Source: Phytoamicus setariae (lineage in GTDB: Bacteria > Pseudomonadota > Alphaproteobacteria > Rhizobiales > Rhizobiaceae). Taken from it: a stretch of DNA of 64,000 nt. How positions within the stretch are numbered: the stretch's first letter is position 1; every line of letters begins with the position of its first letter. The DNA is taken from positions 38,164-102,163 of the forward strand of contig NZ_JAEQNC010000015.1 in the NCBI RefSeq assembly GCF_016722925.1. Reading direction: 5' to 3'. Under the pieces are notes generated by a model that saw only the letters and a list, made by a program, of their open reading frames with translations, searched no databases and was not told the origin of the DNA. Positions 55,675-64,000 of the stretch are shown piece after piece. A program made the position numbers and the translations under genes.

Positions 55675-56547
55675 TTAGCCACCGAGCGACATCAGCGGCT
55701 TGTAGAGCTCCGGCCGGCGGTCGCGAAACAAACCCCAAGCGCGACGCTGTTTTTCGATGGCATCGAGGTCGAAAGTTGCAGTGAGTACCGCTTCCGTTTC
55801 ACGATCTGCCTCAGCGACTTTCACTCCGGTTTGACCGCTGATGAAGGACGAGCCGTAGAAGGTGATTTCCGTGCCCTGGCGTCCCGGCTCGGTGCCGATC
55901 CTGTTGGAAGCGACCACGGGCATCAGGTTGGCGCCGGCATGACCCTGCATGACCCGTTGCCAATGGCCGGCAGAATCGATCCCCGCGTCCTGCGGCTCGG
56001 AGCCGATTGCGGTTGGATAGAGGAGGATTTCGGCGCCCTGCAGCGCCATGGCGCGGGCGGCCTCGGGAAACCACTGATCCCAGCAGATGCCGACACCGAT
56101 GGCAGCATGCCGGGTGTGCCAGACCCTGAACCCGGTATCGCCCGGCGAAAAATAGAATTTTTCAGTGTAGCCGGGACCGTCGGGAATATGGCTCTTGCGG
56201 TAGTTGCCGAGTATGGCGCCGTCCGCATCGACAATTGCGATGCTGTTGAAATAGGCTTTGCCGGATTTTTCGAAATAGCTCACCGGCAACACGACATTCA
56301 GTTTGGCGGCGAGCCGCGCAAACCGTTCGACGATGGGGTTGGCGTCCAGCGGGAAGGCGAGATCGAAGAATTCGGCGATCTGGTCCTGACAGAAATAGGG
56401 TGTGGCAAACAGTTCCTGAATGAGGATTATCTGCGCGCCGTCATCAGCCGCCCGACGAACCAGTCGTTCGGCCTTGGCGAGATTGTCTTCGATGTCCCAA
56501 CTGCAGGCCATCTGCGTGGCGGCGACGGTGATTGTGCGCATGGTCAT
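55675..56547 (-). CDS. aguB: N-carbamoylputrescine amidase
   Basis: A 290-residue nitrilase-superfamily amidase. The triad Glu is in ILIQELFATPYFCQDQ, Lys in NYRKSHIPDGPGY and Cys in GVGICWDQWFPEAARAM, the last two being typical of AguB. It cleaves N-carbamoylputrescine to putrescine. The partner agmatine deiminase (aguA) is not in the window. The start is 56547 or 56541. Confidence 0.88.
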   Translation of the reverse strand: MTMRTITVAATQMACSWDIEDNLAKAERLVRRAADDGAQIILIQELFATPYFCQDQIAEFFDLAFPLDANPIVERFARLAAKLNVVLPVSYFEKSGKAYFNSIAIVDADGAILGNYRKSHIPDGPGYTEKFYFSPGDTGFRVWHTRHAAIGVGICWDQWFPEAARAMALQGAEILLYPTAIGSEPQDAGIDSAGHWQRVMQGHAGANLMPVVASNRIGTEPGRQGTEITFYGSSFISGQTGVKVAEADRETEAVLTATFDLDAIEKQRRAWGLFRDRRPELYKPLMSLGG

Positions 56548-56618
56548 TGTTTCCGATTTCGACGGCGGCACTTTATGGCCGCTCGTCGATGGAGATCAAC
56601 CGGGAGAATGCGCAGGCG

Positions 56619-57623
56619 TCAGGAAAACAGTCCGCAGACCCAGTAGACGAGAGCGGAGATTGCCGCGGCGGCCGGAAGCGTGATGAACCAGGCGATGACG
56701 ATGTTGCCGGCCAGGCCCCAGCGGACGGCGGAGACGCGCCGCGCCGCACCTACGCCGATGATGGCGCCGGTGATCGTGTGGGTGGTCGAGACCGGGATTC
56801 CGAGCCACGTGGCGGCGAACAACGTGATCGCTCCGCCCGTCTCGGCGCAAAAGCCCTGCATCGGGTTGAGACGGGTGATCTTCGAGCCCATAGTGTGGAC
56901 GATCCGCCAGCCGCCGAACAGAGTGCCAAGCGCGATCGCCGTCTGGCAGGTTATCACCACCCAGAACGGCACATGGAATGTCGGCCCAAGGTAACCTTGC
57001 GAGTAGAGCAACACGGCAATGATGCCCATAGTCTTCTGCGCGTCGTTGCCGCCATGGCCGAGCGAATAGAGCGAGGCCGAGACGAATTGCAGCCCGCGAA
57101 ACGAACGGTCGACCGCAAATGGCGTCTGGCGCAAGCAGATCCATGACACGATGAGAACGAGCATCAGGGCGAGGAAGAAGCCGATCATCGGCGACAGGAA
57201 AATTGCCCCGACGGTCTTGAGAAGGCCCGAGAGCACGATGGCGCTACCGCCGGTCTTGGCAAGGCCGGCTCCGACCAGGCCACCAATGAGCGCATGCGAC
57301 GAACTCGATGGAATGCCGAAGATCCAGGTGACGATGTTCCAGACGATAGCGCCCATCAGTGCGGCAAAGATGACCTGCGGGCTGACGATGGCGGGATCGA
57401 TGATGCCGGTGCCGAGCGTCTCGGCCACGTGCAGTCCGAAGAACATGAACGCGATGAAATTGAAGAATGCGGCCCATAGGACTGCATATTGCGGGCGCAG
57501 CACCCGCGTCGAAACGATCGTTGCAATCGAATTGGCCGCGTCATGCAGGCCGTTCAGGAAGTCGAAGAACAGCGCCACGCCGATCAGGGCGATCAGCAGC
57601 GGCAGGGCAAGGGTTGCGTCCAT
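56619..57623 (-). CDS. pit: Inorganic phosphate transporter, Pit family
   Basis: A 334-residue low-affinity phosphate permease with ten or so helices and the doubled Pit signature (FDFLNGLHDAANSIATIVSTR in the first half and SLGHGGNDAQKTMGII in the second). It moves metal-phosphate with protons. Its start overlaps the stop of the DUF47 gene upstream (one shared base), the rhizobial orfA-pit arrangement. Confidence 0.93.
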   Translation of the reverse strand: MDATLALPLLIALIGVALFFDFLNGLHDAANSIATIVSTRVLRPQYAVLWAAFFNFIAFMFFGLHVAETLGTGIIDPAIVSPQVIFAALMGAIVWNIVTWIFGIPSSSSHALIGGLVGAGLAKTGGSAIVLSGLLKTVGAIFLSPMIGFFLALMLVLIVSWICLRQTPFAVDRSFRGLQFVSASLYSLGHGGNDAQKTMGIIAVLLYSQGYLGPTFHVPFWVVITCQTAIALGTLFGGWRIVHTMGSKITRLNPMQGFCAETGGAITLFAATWLGIPVSTTHTITGAIIGVGAARRVSAVRWGLAGNIVIAWFITLPAAAAISALVYWVCGLFS

Positions 57624-58267
57624 CAGACGTTCTCGATCACGATGCCGCTGATTTCGTTGGCGACGTCCTCGAAGCGGTCGACAACCTTCTCAAGCTCACC
57701 ATAGATTTCGCTGCCGATGATGTAGGCCATCGGGTTGGACGCACCGTGGCGCCGGTAGAGGTCCTTCAGTCCCTCTTCATGCAGTTCATCTGAGCGGCCT
57801 TCGACGCGGGTCACTTCTTCGGCGATTTCGCTCAATCGGTGGGCATTGACGCCGATCCGGTCGAGAAGCGGAATGGCTTCGGCCACGAGTTTTGCGGCCT
57901 CGGCAATGCGTTCGCCCATTTCCCGCATGCCGGGATCGAAGCTCTTCTGTTCGAACAGGCGAATGGTCTTGACGGTCTTGTGCATCATGTCGATCGCATC
58001 ATCCATGGACTGGATGAGATCCTTGATGTCACCACGGTCGAATGGCGTGATAAAGCTGCGCCGCACGGCCAGCAGCACTTCGCGCGTGATGTCGTCGGCC
58101 TTGTCTTCCAGCTCAACGATCCTCTGGCAATGTGCCTCGGCGTCGCCTTCCCCGGCCAGCAGGGACCGCATGGCATCGGCTGCACCGACAACGGTGCGCG
58201 AGTGCTGTTCGAACAGATCGAAAAAACGATCCTCGCGCGGCAGAAGTCTGCGAAACCAACCCAGCAT
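57623..58267 (-). CDS. DUF47 (PhoU-like, TIGR00153) protein
   Basis: A 214-residue helical DUF47 protein (RFFDLFEQHSRTVVGAADAM, LEDKADDITREVL, FITPFDRGDIKDLI) of the kind called OrfA in Sinorhizobium meliloti and needed with Pit. It probably regulates or assists the Pit carrier, like a PhoU for Pst. The start at 58267 is 21 bases from a Pho-box-like sequence. Confidence 0.9.
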   Translation of the reverse strand: MLGWFRRLLPREDRFFDLFEQHSRTVVGAADAMRSLLAGEGDAEAHCQRIVELEDKADDITREVLLAVRRSFITPFDRGDIKDLIQSMDDAIDMMHKTVKTIRLFEQKSFDPGMREMGERIAEAAKLVAEAIPLLDRIGVNAHRLSEIAEEVTRVEGRSDELHEEGLKDLYRRHGASNPMAYIIGSEIYGELEKVVDRFEDVANEISGIVIENV

Positions 58268-58287
58268 CTAACGTCTCTTTCCTTTGC

Positions 58288-58305
58288 TTGTCACAAAAGC
58301 GTCAT
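58288..58305 (+). promoter_or_regulatory. Pho-box-like site upstream of the DUF47-pit operon
   Basis: TTGTCAC-AAAA-GCGTCAT reads as two seven-base repeats separated by four A residues, with an 11-base period, the design of PhoB boxes. It lies only 21 bases upstream of the DUF47 start, over the likely leader rather than upstream of a promoter, which would suit repression by PhoB. Confidence 0.5.
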
Positions 58306-58427
58306 AGAGGAGTGCGTTTGCGCGCGAAAGGGCGAGATTGCACGAAGTCAACAGAGTTTTCGCAGTTTCTTTGCGTGAATCGACTGTTTTGCAGGGCCGA
58401 GCCAGAATACCGCGACCCTGGCATCCC

Positions 58428-59570
58428 TCAGATGCCCCTTGCATCCTGCATGAGCTCTTCCGGGTGCGGAGATGTGGATAGGCTGCTGGCGACCGTCGCA
58501 AGCAGGTCCGTCTGCGATATCAGCCCTTGCAACCGTTTTTCTTGGTCGACGATTATCACCGCATGGGTTTGTCCGCTGGTCAGCTTCGGTATCAGGCTGA
58601 TGGCGGGATCGTTGGGGTGCGCTGTGACCGCCGGCGAGACCGGCAGGCGGGAATCGGCCGCCTGGGCAAGTTCGCGCAGGCCCACTGTGCCGATGAGCAA
58701 GCCATCTTCGGCGACGACAGGCAAGGTTCGGATGTCATGATCGAGCAGAAGTGCCTGTGCCGCTTCGGTCGTTCCGTCCGGACCGATATGGATCACGTCG
58801 CGAGACATGATATCGCCGCAGAGAAGTTCTCCATGCTTTCTTGAAAGGGTCTGCAGTTCGACCTGCCGCAACAGGCGGTCGAGATCGGATCGCTCGATAT
58901 CGAGTGTCTCGTTGAACGAGGCGATGGCGGCGTCGATATCGGCATCGGTGAAGCCGGCGCGCATGGCCGGCGGAAGATCGTTGGTCTTGTGCGTGTTGAC
59001 GGGTGCCGGAAGCGCGCGGTGCGGATAGTTCCTGCGGCTGAGACGGTGAAACGCCACTCCCAGGCAAACGAGAATCACCGAGTTGACCGCGACTGGCACC
59101 AGCGGAAACAGGAAACCGGCGGATGCGACAGCCGGACCACCGATTACAGCCGTCAGCGCCGCAGCGCCTCCCGGCGGATGCAATGACCGGGTTAGGGACA
59201 TGACGGCGATCGCGAGCGCCACCGCCAGACCGACGGCAAGCATCGGATCGTGAACGAAACGTACGACCGCGACGCCGACCAGTGCCGAGATCGTGTTGCC
59301 GCCGATGATCGGCCAGGGTTGCGCAAGCGGGCTCGCCGGGACCGCAAACAGAAGTACGGCGGAAGCGCCTATGGGGGCGACGATCAGCGGCAGTTCCGGA
59401 TGATTTCCAAAGACATAGGCGCATACCAGTCCGGTCACGAAAATGCCGATCAGAGCGCCCAGGCAGCCGATGAGCCGTTCCTTCAGCGTGGCTCCCGGAA
59501 GAATGGGTACAAAGAGGCGAAATTTGGCCGACAAGGTCGACTTTTCATCAGTATTCGACGCATTCGTCAT
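58428..59570 (-). CDS. HPP family membrane protein with CBS domains
   Basis: A 380-residue protein. The N-terminal HPP domain (about 30-190) has four to five hydrophobic segments and the name motif HPP in SLTRSLHPPGGAAALTA. Two CBS domains (about 250-370: CGDIMSRDVIHIGPD, TLPVVAEDG, AVIIVDQEKRLQGLI) form a ligand-sensing pair. HPP proteins have been tied to nitrite transport in plastids and cyanobacteria; the role here is unknown. Confidence 0.85.
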   Translation of the reverse strand: MTNASNTDEKSTLSAKFRLFVPILPGATLKERLIGCLGALIGIFVTGLVCAYVFGNHPELPLIVAPIGASAVLLFAVPASPLAQPWPIIGGNTISALVGVAVVRFVHDPMLAVGLAVALAIAVMSLTRSLHPPGGAAALTAVIGGPAVASAGFLFPLVPVAVNSVILVCLGVAFHRLSRRNYPHRALPAPVNTHKTNDLPPAMRAGFTDADIDAAIASFNETLDIERSDLDRLLRQVELQTLSRKHGELLCGDIMSRDVIHIGPDGTTEAAQALLLDHDIRTLPVVAEDGLLIGTVGLRELAQAADSRLPVSPAVTAHPNDPAISLIPKLTSGQTHAVIIVDQEKRLQGLISQTDLLATVASSLSTSPHPEELMQDARGI

Positions 59571-59650
59571 CGCAGATCCGCAAAAATGAGCGCAAATTGT
59601 TCAAGTGCTCCCTTATCTGCATATTTTTTCGGCGTAACAAGATGAAAATC

Positions 59651-59738
59651 GGCCGGCGAGGGAGATTTGCGAGATCGTTCGCCCTGCCGTCCCAATGGAA
59701 CCAGTTTGGTCCTGCGCGCGGAAGGGCAAGAGGCCGGC
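59651..59738 (+). ncRNA. Structured leader upstream of fau (possible 6S-type RNA)
   Basis: In the 187-base gap before the 5-formyltetrahydrofolate cyclo-ligase gene, GGCCGGC (59651) can pair with GCCGGC (59733), and inside this CCC/GGG, CCG/CGG and CCCAA/TTTGG give a rod with bulges. In many proteobacteria 6S RNA (ssrS) lies just upstream of this gene. The position fits but I cannot confirm the fold or ends; a full 6S RNA would have to span most of the gap (about 59600-59755). Confidence 0.35.
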
Positions 59739-59757
59739 AAGCACGGAGGAACGTCAT

Positions 59758-60438
59758 ATGCACCGGGATGATGCCGAAGAAACCGAAATCGAATGCGCCT
59801 CGCCGCCATGCCTGATCAGCGAGGTGGACCCCGCTTATATGGGCCTCGAAGACCCGCAGGCACCGCAACGAATCTATGCCTGGCGCAAGATCCAACGCGA
59901 AAGCATGATCGCCGCCCGGCTGTCGTTGCGGGCGGAAGTCCGCACCCATCATGCGTCTCTGATTGCATCCGGCCTGGACCAGGCCATCGGAGAAATCGAA
60001 GGCAAGTCAATCAGCCTCTACTGGCCGTTCCGCGGCGAGCCGGACCTGCGTCCATGGATGGAAAGCGTCACCGAGAGGGGCGGCACATGCCTGCTGCCCA
60101 TCGTCATTGAAAAGCGGCAGCCGCTGATATTCAAATCCTGGAAAAAGGGCGAGCCGCTCGGCCGGGGGGTCTGGAACATTCCCATTCCGGAAAGCGGTCC
60201 TGAAATGGTGCCTGATGTCGTGATCGCGCCGCTGGTGGGCTTCGATGCCGGATGCTACAGGCTTGGCTACGGCGGCGGCTTTTTCGATCGAACGCTGGCG
60301 GCGCTTCCGAACCGCCCGCTTGTCATCGGCGTCGGCTACGTCCAGCAGCGAATGCCGACCATCCACCCTCTGGCCCATGACATACCGATGGATATCATCG
60401 TCACTGAGCAGGCAACGGTCCGGCGCGGGATTGGTTAA
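59758..60438 (+). CDS. 5-formyltetrahydrofolate cyclo-ligase
   Basis: A 226-residue enzyme that turns 5-formyl-THF into 5,10-methenyl-THF with ATP. The marks are AWRKIQRESMIAARL, SLYWPFRGEPDLRPW and the nucleotide/folate loop GCYRLGYGGGFFDRTLA. The ATG 59758 has GGAGGA seven bases upstream, fixing the start; an extra N-terminal stretch (about 35 residues, acidic) precedes the domain, as in other rhizobia. Confidence 0.9.
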   Translation: MHRDDAEETEIECASPPCLISEVDPAYMGLEDPQAPQRIYAWRKIQRESMIAARLSLRAEVRTHHASLIASGLDQAIGEIEGKSISLYWPFRGEPDLRPWMESVTERGGTCLLPIVIEKRQPLIFKSWKKGEPLGRGVWNIPIPESGPEMVPDVVIAPLVGFDAGCYRLGYGGGFFDRTLAALPNRPLVIGVGYVQQRMPTIHPLAHDIPMDIIVTEQATVRRGIG

Positions 60439-60460
60439 GCCACCGGTCCCAAATCTGTAA

Positions 60461-60799
60461 TTACCCAACCATCACGAAAAAATCGATCACCACCGCCAGG
60501 ATGACGCCGGTGGCGGTCAGAGCGATGCCGGTCAGAAACAGCTTGTTGCCCCTCTCGAAATTGCGTTTCTTGACGGAATCGTGCCGCAGCATGATGCCGA
60601 TCGAAGCAATCTGGGTCACAATCCCCGACGCCAGCAGTATCAACGTCGGAAGATCCCCAAAATTCCACGGAACCGGATTGCTTGCCCACTGGTTGAGAAA
60701 CCCCAGCGAAAACGACAGGACGATACCAGCCACCGTCAGGTTTCCGTTGCGAAACAGCAGTTCGACGATCGGCTCTTCGTTTTTGTTCTGGTCGGTCAC
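60461..60799 (-). CDS. Hypothetical membrane protein
   Basis: A 112-residue protein with three hydrophobic segments (about 20-38, 50-70 and 87-110) and a charged loop HDSVKKRNFERGNK. No family recognised; similar small three-helix proteins are common in Rhizobiaceae. It is convergent with the cyclo-ligase gene. Confidence 0.65.
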   Translation of the reverse strand: MTDQNKNEEPIVELLFRNGNLTVAGIVLSFSLGFLNQWASNPVPWNFGDLPTLILLASGIVTQIASIGIMLRHDSVKKRNFERGNKLFLTGIALTATGVILAVVIDFFVMVG

Positions 60800-60912
60800 G
60801 TCAAATCCCCTCAGCTCGTCCGGTTCCGACAGTCATTTAGGACAACCCGTCTGGTGCACGCAACTCGCATCGCAGGCAAACGATCGCAGGATGGGACCGC
60901 GGCCAATCGGGC

Positions 60913-62400
60913 CTATAGCGCGAAGTCGCGCGCGCTCAACTGGCCGATGTCGATCCCGCGGACTGTCAGGACGTCTTCCTCTGCGAAGGTGAAGACCACA
61001 TCCTTGCCAATCTGCTCGGCATGGGCGAGGGCTTCCGGCGCTCCCGAAAAGCCGAATGCGCGCAGCGATATCGTATCCATGCCGTCCCGGAAGTCAGCGA
61101 TAGTATCCGAGCCGTAACCGATTTCAAAATTGAAGACGTCCGCGCCCTTGCCGCCGAACAGTTTGTCGTTGCCGGCGCCGCCGTCGAGAGTGTCGGCGTC
61201 TCTGCCTCCATATAGCATGTCGTCACCGGCGCCGCCGGAGAGCCTGTCGCAGTCACGCCCGCCTCGCAGCTCATCATTGTCGGCCTCTCCGAAAAGCCGA
61301 TCCCGGCCATAACCGCCGAGCAGGTGGTCGGATCCTTCATTGCCGAAGAGTTGATCGTTGCCGGCTCTGCCCGCCAGCATATTGCTTGCGATGTTTCCGG
61401 CCATCGTGTCATCGCCGAAGCCACCGATCGCATTTTCGATCAAAGAACGCGCATCGCCTTCATATTGCAGGGCATTGTAGATATTGCCGCTGGCTGAATG
61501 ACCTCTGCCCAACGCGGCAAGTTGTCTGTCGTTGAAGGTCGAGGACTGCCCCGGAGCAAGATTGATGTCCAGGTCAGTCGTATAGCTTCCGAGATCATAG
61601 GTATCGACGCCGCCGCCATCCCAGATGGTCGCGAAGATTGCGGTGCCGCCGGCGTTTATCGCCAGCTTGCCGTTCACGAACGTGTCGCCGGACGCCTGGC
61701 TCCACGTGTATCTGGTGTCGCCTGCATTGGTTGTGAAATCGGCGCCATATATGTGCTGAAGGGCCGCGATATCGCCCATCATGTAAGTCTGCGGTGCGCT
61801 CCATTGGGAATAGGTGTAGCCATCCGTGCTGCTGCCCTCGTAGCTGCGATAGGTCATCACGGTATATTCCAGGGCATCGTACTCGCTAGGCAGGGCGTCA
61901 AATCCGTTGACCGCGTCATTGCCGTGCTTGAGACCCAGCGCATGGCCGATTTCGTGCAGGATTGTGTGCCACGCATAGTTGCCTGCCTGGGCAGACGTGT
62001 AGTCGAACTGTTGGCCGAACCACATGTCGCCGGCCTGGTCGATGCCGTCGGGCATGTAGGTATAGGAGGTGCTCGGAGCGCTCGACTGGGCAATGCGCAG
62101 ATTTGCGCTCTCGGATGCGCCCAGCGAGATTTCCACATTCGTGAAGCCCTCGACGGAAAAGCCGTCGTCGCCATCTGTTCCGGCATCCTGTTCGATGGCG
62201 AACAGTGTCGCGACGACCTGTAGCGACGAGGCCTGGGCGAACGCTGCCTGGGCTTCCTTTTGATAGCTGTAGGCCATGGGGTTGTCTGGAAAGGCGTAGG
62301 TGATCACCGGTCCGCTCCACGCGGTGCCATACAGCAGACCGTCAATGAGCGCATCGCCGGTTGCGGAAACATTGATTGGGGTCGATCCATTCCCTGCCAT
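60913..62400 (-). CDS. Serralysin-like M10 metallopeptidase with RTX repeats
   Basis: A 495-residue secreted protease. The zinc site HEIGHALGLKH (residues 149-159) and Met-turn VMTYRSY (about 181-187) place it in the serralysin group of M10. From about residue 335 calcium-binding RTX nonapeptides follow (AGNDQLFGNEGSDHLLGG and more), then an M10 C-terminal domain. There is no N-terminal signal peptide, as for type I secretion substrates. The exporter and an inhibitor are not in the window. Two 17-base near-repeats lie in its upstream region. Confidence 0.9.
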   Translation of the reverse strand: MAGNGSTPINVSATGDALIDGLLYGTAWSGPVITYAFPDNPMAYSYQKEAQAAFAQASSLQVVATLFAIEQDAGTDGDDGFSVEGFTNVEISLGASESANLRIAQSSAPSTSYTYMPDGIDQAGDMWFGQQFDYTSAQAGNYAWHTILHEIGHALGLKHGNDAVNGFDALPSEYDALEYTVMTYRSYEGSSTDGYTYSQWSAPQTYMMGDIAALQHIYGADFTTNAGDTRYTWSQASGDTFVNGKLAINAGGTAIFATIWDGGGVDTYDLGSYTTDLDINLAPGQSSTFNDRQLAALGRGHSASGNIYNALQYEGDARSLIENAIGGFGDDTMAGNIASNMLAGRAGNDQLFGNEGSDHLLGGYGRDRLFGEADNDELRGGRDCDRLSGGAGDDMLYGGRDADTLDGGAGNDKLFGGKGADVFNFEIGYGSDTIADFRDGMDTISLRAFGFSGAPEALAHAEQIGKDVVFTFAEEDVLTVRGIDIGQLSARDFAL

Positions 62401-62599
62401 TTTCAGATCCCTGCCTTGAAGCTTTTTGCTTTATTTGCAGGGACCGTAGAGCCTCAAAACTTATTATATACTTAAACGTGTGCCATATCTGGAATGTATA
62501 CTTAAGGATGTGCTACGGATATCACTGGATTTGTATCGATCCTTTCAACAAAATATTAGGGTAACCAATTGGTGTCGCGGTCTGGTTCGGCCAATGAAA
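62401..62599. other. AT-rich upstream region of the protease gene with direct repeats
   Basis: AT-rich sequence with TATACTTAAACGTGTGC at 62467 and TATACTTAAGGATGTGC at 62497, 14 of 17 bases alike and 30 bases apart, close to three helical turns. No gene is seen. The repeats lie 67-113 bases upstream of the protease start and could bind a dimeric regulator. Confidence 0.45.
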
Positions 62600-62601
62600 A
62601 T

Positions 62602-62630
62602 GGCCGGCAACGCGAGCGTTGCCGGCCATT
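62602..62630 (-). terminator. Terminator of the large RTX/VCBS gene
   Basis: A GC-rich inverted repeat (arms GGCCGGCAACG and CGTTGCCGGCC around a short loop) lies about 100 bases after the stop of the gene at 62733. On the reverse strand it is followed by ATTTTCATT. Confidence 0.7.
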
Positions 62631-62732
62631 AGTTTGTTTGAACGTGTTGTCACCCCGTCGGGGATCCCCGACATTGAGTCATGAACCCTGGTTCCAACGG
62701 CGGCAGTCCCGGGACCGCCGCCGCTATAGGCC

Positions 62733-64000
62733 TCAGAAGAGGAAATCGCTTTCCTTGAGGTCATCAAGCGCCATGTGCTTGATCACCATTGTGGCGCCGT
62801 TGTCGGCCGTGATGACGACATTGTCGCCGCGTTCTTCGACATGGTGCTTCATCAGGTCCCTGAAGCTGTCGATGCCTACGGCACGACCCAGGTCGATGAC
62901 GTCGCCCTCTTCCGGATGGAAGTCCTTGACGACATCGCGGCCGGCAAACTTGCTGAACACGAAGGTGTCAGCGCCATCGCCGCCGATCAGACGGTCATTG
63001 CCGCGGCCGCCAGAGAGCCGGTCATCGCCATCCATGCCCTTCAGGACGTCGTTGCTTGCCCGGCCGTTGATGCGGTTGTCGAAGGCATCGCCTATCAGCC
63101 TGTCCTTGGCAGGCGTGCCCTTGGGGTTTTCGAGCACATCGTTGATATCGATGTCGAAGGTCTGCTGGTAAACAGTCCCCCCAGCATCGGTTGCTTCAAC
63201 TTCGATGGTGTAGAGCGCACCGGTTTCGAAGTCGAGCTTGGCGCCCTCGGCGACGACCAGCTTGCCGTCGACGATCGCAAAGGCGGTGTCCTGGCTGTCG
63301 GTCAGGGTGTAGGTGATGGCGCCAACGGCAGCACCCGGCACGGCGAGGTCGCCGACGACCGTTCCTGCAGCCGAGTTTTCATCGACATTGGCCTCCGACA
63401 GCGTGATGTCGCCGATGCCGCCGCCGGCGGCGGTGATCGTCACGGCAAAGGTGTCCGTCACGGTCCCGCCCCTGCCGTCTGCCGCCGTCAGCACGACATT
63501 GAGCGTGCCGATGTCAGCATGTGCAGGCGTAGCGGTGAATTCACGCGTGGCCGGGTTGAATATGAGCCAGGCCGGCAAGGCCACGCCATCTTCCAGCGTC
63601 GCCGAGTAGCTGAGCGCATCGCCATCCGGGTCCGTGAACGCGCCGGCCGGTACGCCGAACGTGAAGGCGCCACCCTCGCTCCCGGACTGGTCGGCCAGAG
63701 GTGTGGCCAGTGTCGGGGCGCGGTTGGTCGGACCGGGATCGACCGGTGGGATCGGTTCGTTGGCGCCGTGGATCGTGAACTCGACAGTTTCCTCGGTGCC
63801 GTCCGCGGTTGTGATAGTGAAGGTCTCAGTCTTGGTTTGACCTGTGCCGAGATACTGAACGGCGCTGTTGGCGACTGTGTAGGTGTAGGTGTAACCACCA
63901 CCTTCGACCGGCGTCAGGACAAGCGTACCAAGGGCACCTGCCGGAGCAGTGACCGTCGCGGTGTCGGCGCCGTCCACGTCATCGACAGAGATCGAGCCCG
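62733..64000 (-). CDS. Large VCBS/cadherin-like RTX protein, C-terminal part (partial)
   Basis: An open frame that continues beyond the window edge; 422 codons are visible. In order: the end of a VCBS repeat (DDVDGADTATV, then ETFTITTADGTEETV), a putative Ig/cadherin-like domain (FTFGVPAGAFTDPDGDALSY), another cadherin-type domain (TLSEANVDENSAAGTVVG), and RTX calcium-binding repeats near the C-terminus (DDRLSGGRGNDRLIGGDGADTF). Such proteins are secreted by type I systems and serve as adhesins or matrix proteins. The N-terminal part is not seen, so total length is unknown. Confidence 0.85.
   Translation of the reverse strand, partial: GSISVDDVDGADTATVTAPAGALGTLVLTPVEGGGYTYTYTVANSAVQYLGTGQTKTETFTITTADGTEETVEFTIHGANEPIPPVDPGPTNRAPTLATPLADQSGSEGGAFTFGVPAGAFTDPDGDALSYSATLEDGVALPAWLIFNPATREFTATPAHADIGTLNVVLTAADGRGGTVTDTFAVTITAAGGGIGDITLSEANVDENSAAGTVVGDLAVPGAAVGAITYTLTDSQDTAFAIVDGKLVVAEGAKLDFETGALYTIEVEATDAGGTVYQQTFDIDINDVLENPKGTPAKDRLIGDAFDNRINGRASNDVLKGMDGDDRLSGGRGNDRLIGGDGADTFVFSKFAGRDVVKDFHPEEGDVIDLGRAVGIDSFRDLMKHHVEERGDNVVITADNGATMVIKHMALDDLKESDFLF

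Overview
This is a chromosomal window from an alphaproteobacterium, almost certainly of the family Rhizobiaceae (Rhizobium, Neorhizobium or Agrobacterium group). The call rests on gene content and order: lysC-ptsP-prfA-prmC-DUF4167; argH-lptM-lysA-TIGR02302 with a divergent tlpA; bioM-bioN-bioY; ftsE-ftsX-ydcF-plsC; a DUF47-pit phosphate operon; a C4-pathway hemA; and RIME-like palindromic repeats. Most of the window is ordinary GC-rich core genome with tight gene spacing. Nothing here is a CRISPR array, an intact prophage or an obvious defence system.

Layout. 0-12.7 kb: end of a methyltransferase gene, comF-grxC-nitrilase-DUF1178, a DMT exporter, a translationally coupled flippase/acetyltransferase pair, tyrC and a methyltransferase, gloB, a DNA glycosylase, an HNH gene, dsbB, a DedA/YqaA-like gene and an aldo/keto reductase. 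12.8-18.4 kb is the main accessory stretch. A tRNA-Leu(CAA) gene is followed by a degenerate islet of about 3 kb, bounded by a 61-bp direct repeat of the tRNA 3' end. It carries a truncated integrase, a small membrane protein and a nucleotide cyclase/TPR gene with a frameshifted tail. Beyond it lie a DUF938 methyltransferase, an orphan membrane protein and two related small secreted peptides.

18.4-36.4 kb: DUF72, an acyl-CoA synthetase, DUF2125, chaC, the plsC/ydcF/ftsX/ftsE operon, hpt, a single-domain response regulator, a RIME-like element, TIGR02302, lysA, lptM, argH, tlpA and the biotin ECF transporter. 36.6-45.2 kb: a secreted orphan, lysC, ptsP, prfA, prmC, DUF4167, a lone cheW and a glycine-zipper lipoprotein. 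45.5-52.5 kb: form II coxS-coxL-coxM-like genes, a globin-coupled chemoreceptor, and hemA with an FNR/FixK-type box.

52.6-60.8 kb: a serine hydrolase, dxr, a LysE exporter, aguB, pit and DUF47 with a Pho-box-like site beside the start, an HPP/CBS membrane protein, and fau behind a structured leader. 60.9-64 kb: a serralysin-like RTX metalloprotease and the C-terminal part of a large VCBS/cadherin-like RTX protein that runs off the window.

Functional links. The 44-52.5 kb block puts a gas-sensing type chemoreceptor, a lone CheW, a molybdo-flavo-hydroxylase and an oxygen-regulated haem synthesis gene side by side; the link between them is inference. The two RTX proteins both need type I secretion, and no exporter is visible here.
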